NCBI GenBank assembly: GCA_965221735.1
Contig: OZ244910.1
Span: forward strand, 2,480,001-2,544,000
From: UBA2991 sp965221735
GTDB taxonomy: Bacteria; Chloroflexota; Dehalococcoidia; Tepidiformales; Tepidiformaceae
Direction: 5' to 3'
DNA length: 64,000 nt
Position 1 is the stretch's first letter. Every line of letters starts with the position of its first letter. The translations under genes and the position numbers were made by a program. Under the pieces are notes generated by a model. That model was not told where the DNA came from. It saw nothing but the letters and a program-made list of their open reading frames with translations, and searched no databases. Of this stretch, positions 41,417-51,286 are shown piece by piece.

Positions 41417-42754
41417 TCAGCGCTTGTCGAACTCGAGGTTGAGCTCGTAGAGACCGAGCATGATGCCGGGCTGGTGGGTGAAGTCGTTCTTGCCCGGCGC
41501 GAAGCGGATATTGTCGAGCCGGTCGATGAGCACCTCTGTGGCGATGTTCTGCTCGAGGCGGGAGATGCCCTGGCCGGGGCAGTTGCGCGGGCCCATGGAG
41601 AAGGTGAGGTGGCGGCCGGGGTTCTTGCGGTCGAGACGCAGCTCACTCGGGGCAGGGCAGAGGTCGGCGTCGCGGTTGCCGGCGCCGAAGCGGAGGTGGA
41701 GGAGGGAGCCCTTCGGGATCTGGACGCCGCGAATCTCCATGTCCTCGGGAACGTAGCGACCGCCGGCCCCGCCCTGGGTGGGGGCGTAGAGACGGAGCGC
41801 CTCCTCGACGAAGAAGCGGACCTTGCCGGTGTCCTCGCGCATCTCCTCGACGAGCTCGGGGTGCTGGGCGAGGAGCAATGCCTCGGAGGTGAGCGCGTAC
41901 TGGGTCGTCTCGTTGCCGCCGATGTGCATCAGGACGGCGATGCTGATGATCTCGCCGTCGCTCAGCTTGCGGCCTTCGTACTCGACCTGCGAGAGGAAGG
42001 AGATCATGTCCTCCTTCGGGTTCTTCCGCTTCTCGTCGATCTGCCCCTGGATGTAGCGGTGGAAGTCGACGAGGACGGCGGCGTTCTCGCGCTCGACCTC
42101 CTCGGAGAGCTCGTTGCGCGGACCATCGCCGTAGACGAAGCGGCGGACCTGGGCCTCCTCCATCTTCTTCAGCATCGGCATGTCCTCGAGGGGGAAGCCG
42201 AGGATGGTGGTGATCACCGTCTGGGGGAGGGGCGCGGCAAACTGCGTGACGAACTCGACCTCGCCGTCGTCGATCCAGTTGTCGATCAGGCCGTTGACGG
42301 CGGCGGTGACCATCTCGCGGTGGCGCTCGGCGCCCTCGGGGCCGACCCACGGGTCCCAGAGCTGCATGCGGTACTGCTTGTGCTGCTCGACGGTGGGGCG
42401 GAGGGTCTGGGCGGCATCGACGGTCTCGCCGAAGCCTTCCTCGCGGAAGATCTCGGACTCGATCTCGCTGGAGCCGGCGGAGGCGGCAGCGGAGATGTCC
42501 TCGGGCATGAGGTCGAAGAAGCGGGGATCGCGGGTGATGGAGGCGATGTCCTCGAACTTCGAGACGACGAAGGCGTCGGCGCCGGGAAGCCAGCCCTTTC
42601 CCGGGATGCGGGCGATGGGGGCTTCCTCGTGGAGCACCTTGTAGGAGTCGAACCAGTGCTCCTGCGAGCCCGGCTCGAAGAGCTCGGCGCCGATGTCGGC
42701 GGCGACGGGGCAGGCGGAGGCGGGGATGGCCTCGGATTTGGCGGTTTCAGTCAT
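41417..42754 (-). CDS. Cytochrome P450
   Basis: The heme motif FSMGPRNCPGQ contains the proximal ligand C392, the oxygen-binding I-helix is IGGNETTQ (278-285) and the ExxR salt bridge is E318/R321. No membrane anchor is seen, so it is a soluble bacterial P450 that needs separate ferredoxin partners, none of which are in the window. The substrate is unknown; the setting with an acyl-CoA synthetase and a class III aminotransferase suggests oxidation of a carboxylic or amino compound. A good AGGAGAG site precedes the ATG. Confidence 0.92.
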   Translation of the reverse strand: MTETAKSEAIPASACPVAADIGAELFEPGSQEHWFDSYKVLHEEAPIARIPGKGWLPGADAFVVSKFEDIASITRDPRFFDLMPEDISAAASAGSSEIESEIFREEGFGETVDAAQTLRPTVEQHKQYRMQLWDPWVGPEGAERHREMVTAAVNGLIDNWIDDGEVEFVTQFAAPLPQTVITTILGFPLEDMPMLKKMEEAQVRRFVYGDGPRNELSEEVERENAAVLVDFHRYIQGQIDEKRKNPKEDMISFLSQVEYEGRKLSDGEIISIAVLMHIGGNETTQYALTSEALLLAQHPELVEEMREDTGKVRFFVEEALRLYAPTQGGAGGRYVPEDMEIRGVQIPKGSLLHLRFGAGNRDADLCPAPSELRLDRKNPGRHLTFSMGPRNCPGQGISRLEQNIATEVLIDRLDNIRFAPGKNDFTHQPGIMLGLYELNLEFDKR

Positions 42755-42776
42755 GGGTGCTCTCTCCTGAGTGGGT

Positions 42777-44165
42777 TCAGACGTAGCCGAGTTCGCGCTC
42801 CATCGCGTCGATGGCGTCCTCGGCGATAGCGTAGGCCTTCATGGCCGTTTCTTCCGAGCAGACGATCGGAGGGCAGACGCGGGTGTTGTTGCCGCCGCCG
42901 GAGACGACGAGGCCGCGTTCGAGGCAGTTCTTGTAGAAGAGGCGGCCGGCCTCGTGGCTGGGCTGGCGGCTCTCCTTGTCGGTAACGAAGTCGAGGGCGA
43001 GAAGGAGCCCCTTGCCGCGGGCGTCGCCAACCGACGGGTGGTCGTCGCGGAGGCGGCGGAGGCGGTCGAGGGAGACCTCGCCGAGAGCGCGGGTGTGTTC
43101 GAGCAGGTTCTCCTCCTCGATCGTGTCGAGGACGGCGATGGCGGCGGCGCAGGCGGCGGGCTGGCCGCCGTTGGTCGTGGAGGGCTGGGTTTGCTGGAGC
43201 GCGTCCTTGAGCCCCTCGCGCACGCAGAGGACGGAGATGGGAATGCCGTTGCCCAGCATCTTGCCGATGATGACGGCATCGGGGACGACGCCGTAGTGCT
43301 CGGCGGCGAACCACGTGCCCGTGCGCCCGAAGGTGGCGAACTCATCGAAGATCAGGAGCATGTCGTGGCGGTCGGCGATCTCGCGGAGGCGGGGCAGGAA
43401 CTCGTCGGGGTAGGTGCGGGCGCCGCTGCCGTTGGTGATGGGCTCGACGATGATGCCGGCGAGCTTCCCGTGGCTGTTCGAGAGCATGAGGCGCTCGGCG
43501 AAGTCCGTGCAGTGCATGCCGCACTCGGGGTACGTCATCTTGTATTCGCAGCGGTAGCAAAAGGCGGCGGGCACGGTAAGGAAGCCGGAGGGGCGGGGGC
43601 CAGTGGCGGCGTTGCCCATGCCGGTGGCGATCGCGCTGGTGGTGCGTCCGTGGTAATCGCCGGTGAAGGCGAGGAACTCGTGGTTCCCGGTGGCGGCGCG
43701 GGCGACGCGGAGGGCGGCCTCCGTGGCCTCGGTGCCGGTGTTGAAGAACTGGAAGACGTTGAGGTCGCCCGGGGTGATTGCGGCGAGGCGCTCCATGAGC
43801 TGGACGCGCACGTCGGTGGGGAAGTCGCGCACGTTGAGGAGGCGTCCCGCCTGGTTGGCGACCGCCTCCGTGATGCGGGGGTGGGCGTGGCCGAGGGCGG
43901 CGACCATGTGTCCCTGGGTGAAATCGATGTAGCGATTGCCGTCGGCGTCGGTGAGGGTGACGCCCTCGCCGTGGGTGAACGCGACGGGGAGGGTGTTCAC
44001 CATCTGGAAGTAGCTGCCGTACTGGTACTGCTGGGTCTTGTCGAACAGCTCCTGCGAGCGGGGGCCGGGGAGGTCGCCGTCGATCAGGGGCGCATCGACG
44101 GCGGGCGCGTTCGCCCACTCGATGCTGCTTGCGAACGTGACGCCCGACCGGGCCTGCGTCGCCAT
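42777..44165 (-). CDS. Class III PLP-dependent aminotransferase
   Basis: The PLP lysine is K302 (IIGKMLGNGIP) and the ring-nitrogen aspartate D274 (LLIFDEFATFGRTG). FNTGTEATEAALRVARAATG and the cysteine-bearing CYRCEYKMTYPECGMHC block are typical of omega-amino acid and 4-aminobutyrate aminotransferases. It moves an amino group from an omega-amine to a 2-oxo acid. GGAGGAG lies five bases before the ATG. It heads the aminotransferase-P450-acyl-CoA synthetase set. Confidence 0.88.
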   Translation of the reverse strand: MATQARSGVTFASSIEWANAPAVDAPLIDGDLPGPRSQELFDKTQQYQYGSYFQMVNTLPVAFTHGEGVTLTDADGNRYIDFTQGHMVAALGHAHPRITEAVANQAGRLLNVRDFPTDVRVQLMERLAAITPGDLNVFQFFNTGTEATEAALRVARAATGNHEFLAFTGDYHGRTTSAIATGMGNAATGPRPSGFLTVPAAFCYRCEYKMTYPECGMHCTDFAERLMLSNSHGKLAGIIVEPITNGSGARTYPDEFLPRLREIADRHDMLLIFDEFATFGRTGTWFAAEHYGVVPDAVIIGKMLGNGIPISVLCVREGLKDALQQTQPSTTNGGQPAACAAAIAVLDTIEEENLLEHTRALGEVSLDRLRRLRDDHPSVGDARGKGLLLALDFVTDKESRQPSHEAGRLFYKNCLERGLVVSGGGNNTRVCPPIVCSEETAMKAYAIAEDAIDAMERELGYV

Positions 44166-44233
44166 ACCTCGCTCCTCCCGTCAGGGGCGGAGCGGATTGT
44201 ACGCGTCAGCGGGCCGCGAGGTGAACGAGACGC

Positions 44234-44482
44234 CTAGACGGCGCCGATGCGCTCCGCCTCGGTCTCGCGCAGCTCCTGCGCCTCGGCAGGGGTGAAGGTG
44301 GCTCCGCAGGTACCACAGTCGAAGCGCGAGGCCTTGTTCTCGTGCCCGATGTCATCGGGCTCGTCCCACTTGGGGACGAGGTTGGTGTGGGGGCACTCGT
44401 CACGCTCCACGGGAACGTCCGCATGAAGGCCGTCGGCCTCCGCCGCATCCCCACGCTTGAAGAGCTTGTCCAGGAAACCCAT
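44234..44482 (-). CDS. Small zinc-ribbon-like protein
   Basis: The 82-residue protein has C30 and H32 (ECPH) and C56 and C59 (DCGTCG), a plausible zinc site, after an amphipathic N-terminus MGFLDKLFKR that could bind membrane. I know no function. ATG at 44482 is chosen because GGGGAGG lies just upstream; the frame runs 12 codons further. It lies 68 bases before the aminotransferase on the same strand and is divergent from the CoA-transferase gene. Confidence 0.65.
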   Translation of the reverse strand: MGFLDKLFKRGDAAEADGLHADVPVERDECPHTNLVPKWDEPDDIGHENKASRFDCGTCGATFTPAEAQELRETEAERIGAV

Positions 44483-44593
44483 GAGTCGCCTCCCCTCGCA
44501 ATGGGACGAACAACACAATCGTATATCGGCGGCCAGGGCGCGCCCGAGACTGCGTATCAGTTGCCGGCGGCGGCGGCCTGGAAGCGGGTCGCG

Positions 44594-44599
44594 TAGCCT
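44594..44599 (+). promoter_or_regulatory. -10-like TAGCCT for the leaderless CoA-transferase gene
   Basis: TAGCCT ends eight bases before the ATG at 44608, and no ribosome site is present. Confidence 0.45.
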
Positions 44600-44607
44600 T
44601 TGCCGCC

Positions 44608-47028
44608 ATGCCGGGAGCGCTCTCGCCCTACCGCGTCATCGACCTGGCCCGCGAGATGGGGGCGGTCTGCACGCGGATGCTGGCGGGGCTTGGGGCGGAC
44701 GTGGTGCGCGTCGAGCCGCCGGGGGGCGATCCCACGCGGATGCGCGAGCCGCTGGTCGGGGAGGCGGACGGGCTGAGCGCCTGGTGGGCGCAGATGCACG
44801 CGGGCAAGCGCAGCATCACCCTCAACGCGGGGTCGGAGGCGGACACGGCCTTCCTGCTGGACCTGTGCGCGAGCGCCGATGCGGTCGTGCTTTCGCCCGA
44901 CGACCACGGGGATGCGTGGCCGCTTCCCGTCGAAGAACTGGCGGCACGAGCGCCGCACGTCGTACGGACGGTGATCACGCCGTTCGGGCTGGAGGGGCCG
45001 AAGGCGGGGTGGGCCGGCACCGACCTCGTCGGGCTGGCCTCCGGGGGGTTGATGTCGCTCTGCGGCGACCCGGACCGGGCGCCGCTGCGGGTGTCGGTGG
45101 AGCAGGCGTACGCACTGACGGGGGCGCAGGCGTGCGTGGGGACGCTGCTGGCGCTGCGGGCGAGGAGGCTGACGGGGCGGGGGCAGCTTGTCGACGTGGC
45201 GATGCAGGCGGCGGTCGCGAATGCGCTGGGGAACGCGCGCCTCTACTACGCGATGGGCGGACTGGTGGCGAAACGGGCGGGCGGTGGTCGCGCATTCGGC
45301 ACGCAGGGCACGCGGCTCATCTACGAGTCGGCGGACGGGTACGTGGCGTACTGGCGGCAGCCGGACAGCATCCGGGCGCTGGCGCGCTGGTTCGACGAGG
45401 CGGGCGAGCCGCGCACGTTCGACGCCGAGGAGTGGGCGGGACACGCACTCGTGGGGGGAGACATGCCGGCGCCGGAGGAGGTGGAGGCACTGGAGGCGGA
45501 GATCCGGCGGTTCTTCGCCGCGAGGAGCACGCACGAGCTCGGCGAGGAGGGGCAGCCGCGGGGGCTCATGATCTACCCGGTGAACACGATGGCGGACCTC
45601 GTCGAGAGCGAGCACCTGGCGGCACGGGACTTCTTTGACGAGGCGGATTCGCCAGTGGGGACGCTGCGGATGCCGGGCGCTCCGATGAAGCTCTCGAGGA
45701 CGGCCTGGCGGACGGGGGAGGTCGCGGAGGCGGGGGCGGACGGGGAGGCGGTGCGGTCGGAGGTGAAGGCGGGACGCCGGATTCCGGACGCGGTGAAGGG
45801 GGCGGGGGCTGTCGGGGCGCGCGATCTGTTCAAGGGGATACGGGTAGCCGACTTCTCATGGGTGGGGGTGGGGCCGAACTCGACGCAGGTGCTGGCCTGG
45901 CACGGGGCGGAGGTGATCCGGGTGGAGTCGACGCTGAAGCTGGACACATTCCGCTCGGGCGGGCCGCGTCCGGGGAACGACACGAGCCCCGACGGGAGCG
46001 CCTACTGGGCGAACCACAACCGCGACAAGCTGGGCGTGCAGATCAACCTGCGGACGCCCGGGGGGCTGGAGGCAGCGAAACGGCTGATCGCGGCGAGCGA
46101 CGTGGTCACGGAGTCGTTCACGCCCGGCTTCATGAAGCGGGTGGGGCTGGACTACGAATCGGTGCGGGCGATCAACCCGGACGTGATCATGATGTCGATG
46201 TCGATGGAAGGGCAGTACGGACCGCACGCCCAGTTCCGAGGGTTCGGGCTGATCCTGCAGGCGGCGGCGGGCATCACGGGCTTCACAAGCTGGCCAGACC
46301 GGCCGCCGACCGGGACTGGCGTCGCCTACACGGACTGGGTAGCGATGCACTTCGCGGCGTCGTCGCTGCTGGCGGCGCTCGACCACCGGGAACGGACGGG
46401 CGAGGGGCAGTACATCGACCTCTCGCAGCTGGAGGCGATGACGTACGCGCTCGACGGTGCGCTCGTGGCCGCGCTCAACGGGGGCGCTGAGACCGTGGCG
46501 AACGGCAACCGGCATCCCGAGGAGGCGCCGCATGGCGTGTTCGCCTGCGCCGGCGACGACCGCTGGTGCGCGATCTCGGTGATGAGCGACGAGCAGTGGG
46601 CGGCGCTCTGCGAGGCGGTGGGGCGGGAGGACTGGGCGGCGGACCAGGGACTGCGGTCGGCGGTGGGGCGGAAGGGGCGCGAAGACGAGATCGAGGCGGG
46701 GCTGGCGGCGTGGTGCGGGGAGCGGACGGCAGAGGAGGCGCAAGAGGTACTGCAGGCGGCAGGGGTCCCGGCGCACCTCGTCGCGACGATGGCGGACATC
46801 GAGGCCGACCCGCAGCTCGCGGCGCGGGGGCACTTCTGGGAGACAGACCATCCGGTCATCGGGCCGCTGCGGTACGACGGCGCGGCGTACCTGCTGAGCG
46901 AGACGCGGGCGGGACCGCGCAACCCCGCGCCGCTGCTGGGACAGCACACCGAGCACGTCTTCCGCGGAGTGCTGGGCTACAGCGAAGACGAGCTGGCGGA
47001 GCTGATCGCGAGCGGCGCGCTGGAGTAG
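44608..47028 (+). CDS. Double-domain CaiB/BaiF (family III) CoA-transferase
   Basis: Two CaiB-like units are joined: residues about 1-390 and 405-806, each opening with an RVIDLAREMG- or RVADFSWVG-type start and an RVEPPGGDP- or RVESTLKLD-type block. Family III enzymes move CoA between acids through an aspartyl-CoA intermediate. At the position of that Asp (SMQDAV in formyl-CoA transferase, from memory) the first half reads AMQAAV and the second SQLEAM, so only the second half may be active, with Glu. Fused CaiB pairs occur in sterol and aromatic breakdown. The acyl substrate is unknown. Confidence 0.87.
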   Translation: MPGALSPYRVIDLAREMGAVCTRMLAGLGADVVRVEPPGGDPTRMREPLVGEADGLSAWWAQMHAGKRSITLNAGSEADTAFLLDLCASADAVVLSPDDHGDAWPLPVEELAARAPHVVRTVITPFGLEGPKAGWAGTDLVGLASGGLMSLCGDPDRAPLRVSVEQAYALTGAQACVGTLLALRARRLTGRGQLVDVAMQAAVANALGNARLYYAMGGLVAKRAGGGRAFGTQGTRLIYESADGYVAYWRQPDSIRALARWFDEAGEPRTFDAEEWAGHALVGGDMPAPEEVEALEAEIRRFFAARSTHELGEEGQPRGLMIYPVNTMADLVESEHLAARDFFDEADSPVGTLRMPGAPMKLSRTAWRTGEVAEAGADGEAVRSEVKAGRRIPDAVKGAGAVGARDLFKGIRVADFSWVGVGPNSTQVLAWHGAEVIRVESTLKLDTFRSGGPRPGNDTSPDGSAYWANHNRDKLGVQINLRTPGGLEAAKRLIAASDVVTESFTPGFMKRVGLDYESVRAINPDVIMMSMSMEGQYGPHAQFRGFGLILQAAAGITGFTSWPDRPPTGTGVAYTDWVAMHFAASSLLAALDHRERTGEGQYIDLSQLEAMTYALDGALVAALNGGAETVANGNRHPEEAPHGVFACAGDDRWCAISVMSDEQWAALCEAVGREDWAADQGLRSAVGRKGREDEIEAGLAAWCGERTAEEAQEVLQAAGVPAHLVATMADIEADPQLAARGHFWETDHPVIGPLRYDGAAYLLSETRAGPRNPAPLLGQHTEHVFRGVLGYSEDELAELIASGALE

Positions 47029-47040
47029 CGGGCACAGAAA

Positions 47041-47066
47041 AGCCGCGGCGCCGGAGCGCCGCGGCT
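47041..47066. terminator. Bidirectional terminator between CoA-transferase and Rieske genes
   Basis: AGCCGCGGCGC (47041-47051) pairs perfectly with GCGCCGCGGCT (47056-47066) around CGGA, and outer CACAG/CTGTG bases can extend it. It stands between two convergent stops. Confidence 0.8.
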
Positions 47067-47091
47067 CTGTGGCACCTCGTCGAGGCTCGAC

Positions 47092-48369
<1,278 letters not shown>

Positions 48370-48443
48370 GGGGGCAGCTCCGGATACGGGATTGGCGCGT
48401 ATTTCGCGCAGACATAGGGAAGGTACCCGGAATCGCGTTCCGG

Positions 48444-48477
48444 GGAAACCCCAAGCAGGGCCTGTTTTGGGGTTTCC
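48444..48477. promoter_or_regulatory. 11-bp inverted repeat between Rieske gene and apt
   Basis: GGAAACCCCAA (48444-48454) and TTGGGGTTTCC (48467-48477) are perfect arms around a 12-base centre that itself contains CAGG-G-CCTG. In a divergent promoter region this fits an operator better than a terminator. Confidence 0.5.
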
Positions 48478-48503
48478 AGGCGGGCGCACAGGCGCGGCTG
48501 CGC

Positions 48504-48509
48504 TAGAAT
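48504..48509 (+). promoter_or_regulatory. -10-like TAGAAT for leaderless apt
   Basis: TAGAAT, one base from consensus, ends eight bases before the GTG at 48518 with no ribosome site. Confidence 0.55.
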
Positions 48510-48517
48510 CGCTGGCC

Positions 48518-49030
48518 GTGGACCTGCGCAGAAGCATCCGTGACGTTCCCGACTTCCCCAGGGAGGGCGTGCTGTTCCGCGACATCACGCCGCTGCTGGG
48601 GGATCCGCTCGCGTTCCGCTACAGCATCGACGAGCTGTGCGTACACGCGGCGCGCCGGGACGCGTCCGCGATCGTGGGCGTGGAGTCGCGCGGGTTCGTG
48701 TTCGCGGCGGCGATGGCGGACCGCATGCGGCTGCCGTTGGTGCCCCTGCGGAAGCCGGGGAAGCTGCCGGCCGCGCGCATGTCGATCGAGTACTCGCTTG
48801 AGTACGGCGACAGCCAGCTCGACATCCACCAGGACGCGCTCTCGGTGGGGAAACGGGCCTACATCGTGGACGACCTGCTGGCGACGGGCGGAACAGCGGC
48901 GGCGGCGGCGAAGCTGGTCGAGCTTGTGGGAGGCGAGGTCGTGGGGCTGGGGTTCGTGATCGAGCTGGAGGATCTGGGCGGACGGGCGAAGATCGACGGC
49001 TACGACGCCATGAGCCTCGTCCGCTACTAG
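48518..49030 (+). CDS. apt: Adenine phosphoribosyltransferase
   Basis: The 170-residue enzyme has the PRPP loop VDDLLATGGTA, IRDVPDFPREGVLFRDITPLL at the front and GVESRGFVF, all typical of Apt. It converts adenine and PRPP to AMP. GTG at 48518 matches the family N-terminus; the longer open frame is non-coding. It starts a plus-strand series with mtnA, and the adenine may come from mtnP, encoded nearby. Confidence 0.93.
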   Translation: MDLRRSIRDVPDFPREGVLFRDITPLLGDPLAFRYSIDELCVHAARRDASAIVGVESRGFVFAAAMADRMRLPLVPLRKPGKLPAARMSIEYSLEYGDSQLDIHQDALSVGKRAYIVDDLLATGGTAAAAAKLVELVGGEVVGLGFVIELEDLGGRAKIDGYDAMSLVRY

Positions 49031-49040
49031 GAGCGGGGCC

Positions 49041-50066
49041 GTGAGCGGCTACACCCCGATCCGCATCCTGCCGGGCGAAGGCATCGAGGTTCTCGACCAG
49101 ACGCTGCTGCCCCACGAGGAGCGCTACCTGAGGCTCGAGACGGTGGCGGCGGTCGCAGAGGCGATCCGGTCGCTTCGGGTGCGCGGAGCGCCCCTCCTGG
49201 GTGTGACCGGCGCCTGCGGGATGGCGATCGCGGGGGAGGAGCGCGGGGCGGGCTCCGAGGTGCTGGCGCTGGCGGCAGCGGAGCTGAAGGCGACGCGGCC
49301 GACGGCGGTGGACCTGGGGGCGATGATCGACGAGGCACTGACGGCAGCGGAAGCGGCGGGCGGGGAAGCGGAGCGGCGGGCAGCGCTCTGGACATTCGCA
49401 GCGCGCGCACTGGCGCGGCAGCGGCAACGGGACGCGGCCCTCGCGCGGCATGGGCGGGAGCTGCCGGGGCTGGAGGGGGCGGTCCTGACGCACTGCAACA
49501 CGGGCGGGCTGGCGACGGGCGGAGAGGGCACGGCGCTGGCCGTCATCGCCGAGGCCTGGCGGGTGGGGCGCATCGAGCGCTGCTACGCGACGGAGACGCG
49601 GCCGCTCCTGCAGGGCGCGCGGCTGACGATGTGGGAGCTTGGCGCGCTGGGGATTCCGGGGACGCTCCTGCCGGACACCGCCGCCGCTTCGCTGATCGCC
49701 TCGGGGCAGGTGAGAGCGGTCATCACGGGCGCGGACCGGATCGCGGCGAACGGGGACGGGGCGAACAAGGTGGGGACATACGGCCTCGCGGCGGTGGCGG
49801 CGCGGCACGGCGTGCCCTTCTACCTGGCGGCGCCGCTCAGCACCTTCGATGCGAACACGCCCTCGGGGGACGCGATCCCGATCGAGTTCCGGGGGGAGGA
49901 CGAGGTGGGGGGCTTCGGCGACGACCGCTGGAGCCCGGACGGGGGCGGGGTCTACAACCCCGCCTTCGACGTGACGCCGGCGGAGTTGATCGCCGGGATC
50001 GTCTCCGAGAGCGGCGTGCTTCGCCCACCCTACGGCCCGGCGATCGCCGCCCTCACGGGCGGATAG
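49041..50066 (+). CDS. mtnA: Methylthioribose-1-phosphate isomerase
   Basis: Motifs of MtnA are evident: RVRGAPLLGVTGACGMAI, HCNTGGLATGG with the catalytic Cys, TRPLLQGARLT, and GADRIAANGDGANKVGTYG with the catalytic Asp. It opens methylthioribose 1-phosphate to the ribulose form in methionine salvage. Related eIF2B-like ribose-1,5-bisphosphate isomerases are a less likely reading. The GTG at 49041 uses a GGAG that overlaps the apt stop codon. Confidence 0.92.
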   Translation: MSGYTPIRILPGEGIEVLDQTLLPHEERYLRLETVAAVAEAIRSLRVRGAPLLGVTGACGMAIAGEERGAGSEVLALAAAELKATRPTAVDLGAMIDEALTAAEAAGGEAERRAALWTFAARALARQRQRDAALARHGRELPGLEGAVLTHCNTGGLATGGEGTALAVIAEAWRVGRIERCYATETRPLLQGARLTMWELGALGIPGTLLPDTAAASLIASGQVRAVITGADRIAANGDGANKVGTYGLAAVAARHGVPFYLAAPLSTFDANTPSGDAIPIEFRGEDEVGGFGDDRWSPDGGGVYNPAFDVTPAELIAGIVSESGVLRPPYGPAIAALTGG

Positions 50067-50108
50067 GACTCGACCGCATCCAGGCCTCGAGCCGGCCCCG
50101 GATCGCGC

Positions 50109-51131
50109 CTACCCGGTGGGTTCGGCAAGAAGGGCGGGGGGTTCGTCGCCGCGTTCCGTGGACTCTTGGGCTGCCACCGACGGGTGGTCGTTCCGCTTCC
50201 CGTTCGTGTGTCCCGGCATGCCCTCCAGCAAGCGCTCGAGGTCATCGATCGCCGAGACGTCGAGCGCCCTGGCGCGGGCCAGAATGTCCCTCTTGTCGGC
50301 CAGCGCAATCTCTGGGTCGGCGATGGCGAGCAGGTTCTCGGCGACGTCGTCATAGACGCCGGCCAGACGAACGCTCAGGTCGCGGGACTGCGGGAACCAC
50401 TCCGCTATTTCCCGCATGTAGGCGGCAGCATGCCGGCGGCACTCGGAAAACACCCTGGCGTTCCATTCGTTGCCGAAGCTCCCGCCGTGGGATTCAAGCG
50501 CGCCGGACCATTGGTCGTAGGCGTCCGGCCCGACGCCGTAGCCTTCCCGCGCGAAGCGGGCGGGCGAGCGGAACATCTCGACCGCAAACGAGAGGCTGTC
50601 GCGCACCAGGTCGTTGCGGTCGGCGGGCTCGCCCTTGTGGTGGACGTAGAAGTAGGCGTAGACGTCCTGGCCCCACTCTTCCCAGGTGCCGAAGGTCAGG
50701 CGACGGGGCAGGTGATCGGGAAAGGGCCCGACGGTGGAGAAGCCCTCGTCGTCGTAGCCGGTGATGAGCTGATACTCGTTATTGCACAGCGAACAGGGGA
50801 TGCCGGCGTCGATCGCCTCGCGCAACTCGGCATCGATCCGCCGGCGCTCTGGAGCGGCCGTCTCGCGCGTATAGAAGCCGAGGTCGCGCGTGCGGATGCC
50901 GAGGTTGGTCACAAGGCGGTTGAACCGCTCCCGACGCCAGAGGAAGGGGCCGCTGGGGCAGATGTCGTCTTTGATGTTGATGAGGAAGGCGTAGCCGGTC
51001 GCGCCGAACACCGTTGCCGGGCTTGCCCTGAATCCCCAGTAGTCGCTGACTCCGTGCAGGATCCCCATGTTCGTCGAGTCGAGGGGGAGCTGGCGGAGGC
51101 CGTCCAGCGTCTGGGTGGTGCTCGCGGGCAT
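50109..51131 (-). CDS. BtrH_N/C39-peptidase-like protein, function unknown
   Basis: The N-terminal 150 residues (LPLDSTNMGILHGVSDYWG, TGYAFLINI, GIPCSLCNNEYQLITGYDDEGF) recall the BtrH N-terminal fold, an acyl-transferase or papain-like scaffold that starts antibiotic side-chain reactions; the assignment is from pattern memory. The remaining 190 residues are helical, with SECRRHAAAYMREIAEWFP, then a disordered tail. ATG at 51131 has GGAAGGGGG upstream. Its promoter has a palindrome between -35 and -10. It interrupts an otherwise plus-strand SAM-salvage series. Confidence 0.55.
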   Translation of the reverse strand: MPASTTQTLDGLRQLPLDSTNMGILHGVSDYWGFRASPATVFGATGYAFLINIKDDICPSGPFLWRRERFNRLVTNLGIRTRDLGFYTRETAAPERRRIDAELREAIDAGIPCSLCNNEYQLITGYDDEGFSTVGPFPDHLPRRLTFGTWEEWGQDVYAYFYVHHKGEPADRNDLVRDSLSFAVEMFRSPARFAREGYGVGPDAYDQWSGALESHGGSFGNEWNARVFSECRRHAAAYMREIAEWFPQSRDLSVRLAGVYDDVAENLLAIADPEIALADKRDILARARALDVSAIDDLERLLEGMPGHTNGKRNDHPSVAAQESTERGDEPPALLAEPTG

Positions 51132-51181
51132 CAAGGCGCCCCCTTCCGGCAGAACGGGCCATCGCTTGTTTGCGCAGTGGT

Positions 51182-51210
51182 TGTGTAGGCGCTCTCGCGA
51201 GCGCCGTCAA
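51182..51210 (-). promoter_or_regulatory. Promoter with palindromic spacer for the BtrH-like gene
   Basis: On the minus strand TTGACG (51210-51205) and TACACA (51187-51182) are 17 bases apart, and the spacer is almost wholly the palindrome GGCGCTC-TCGC-GAGCGCC (51188-51205). This is the classic site for a repressor that blocks RNA polymerase. Confidence 0.5.
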
Positions 51211-51272
51211 GCAACGACCTCTGGGCCCGGGCGGGAGTGGCGCCGGGGCGCGTCGAAGACGACGGGTAGCGG

Positions 51273-51278
51273 TAGACT
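51273..51278 (+). promoter_or_regulatory. -10-like TAGACT for leaderless mtnP
   Basis: TAGACT ends eight bases before the GTG at 51287; no ribosome site is present. Confidence 0.5.
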
Positions 51279-51286
51279 CCGGACCA

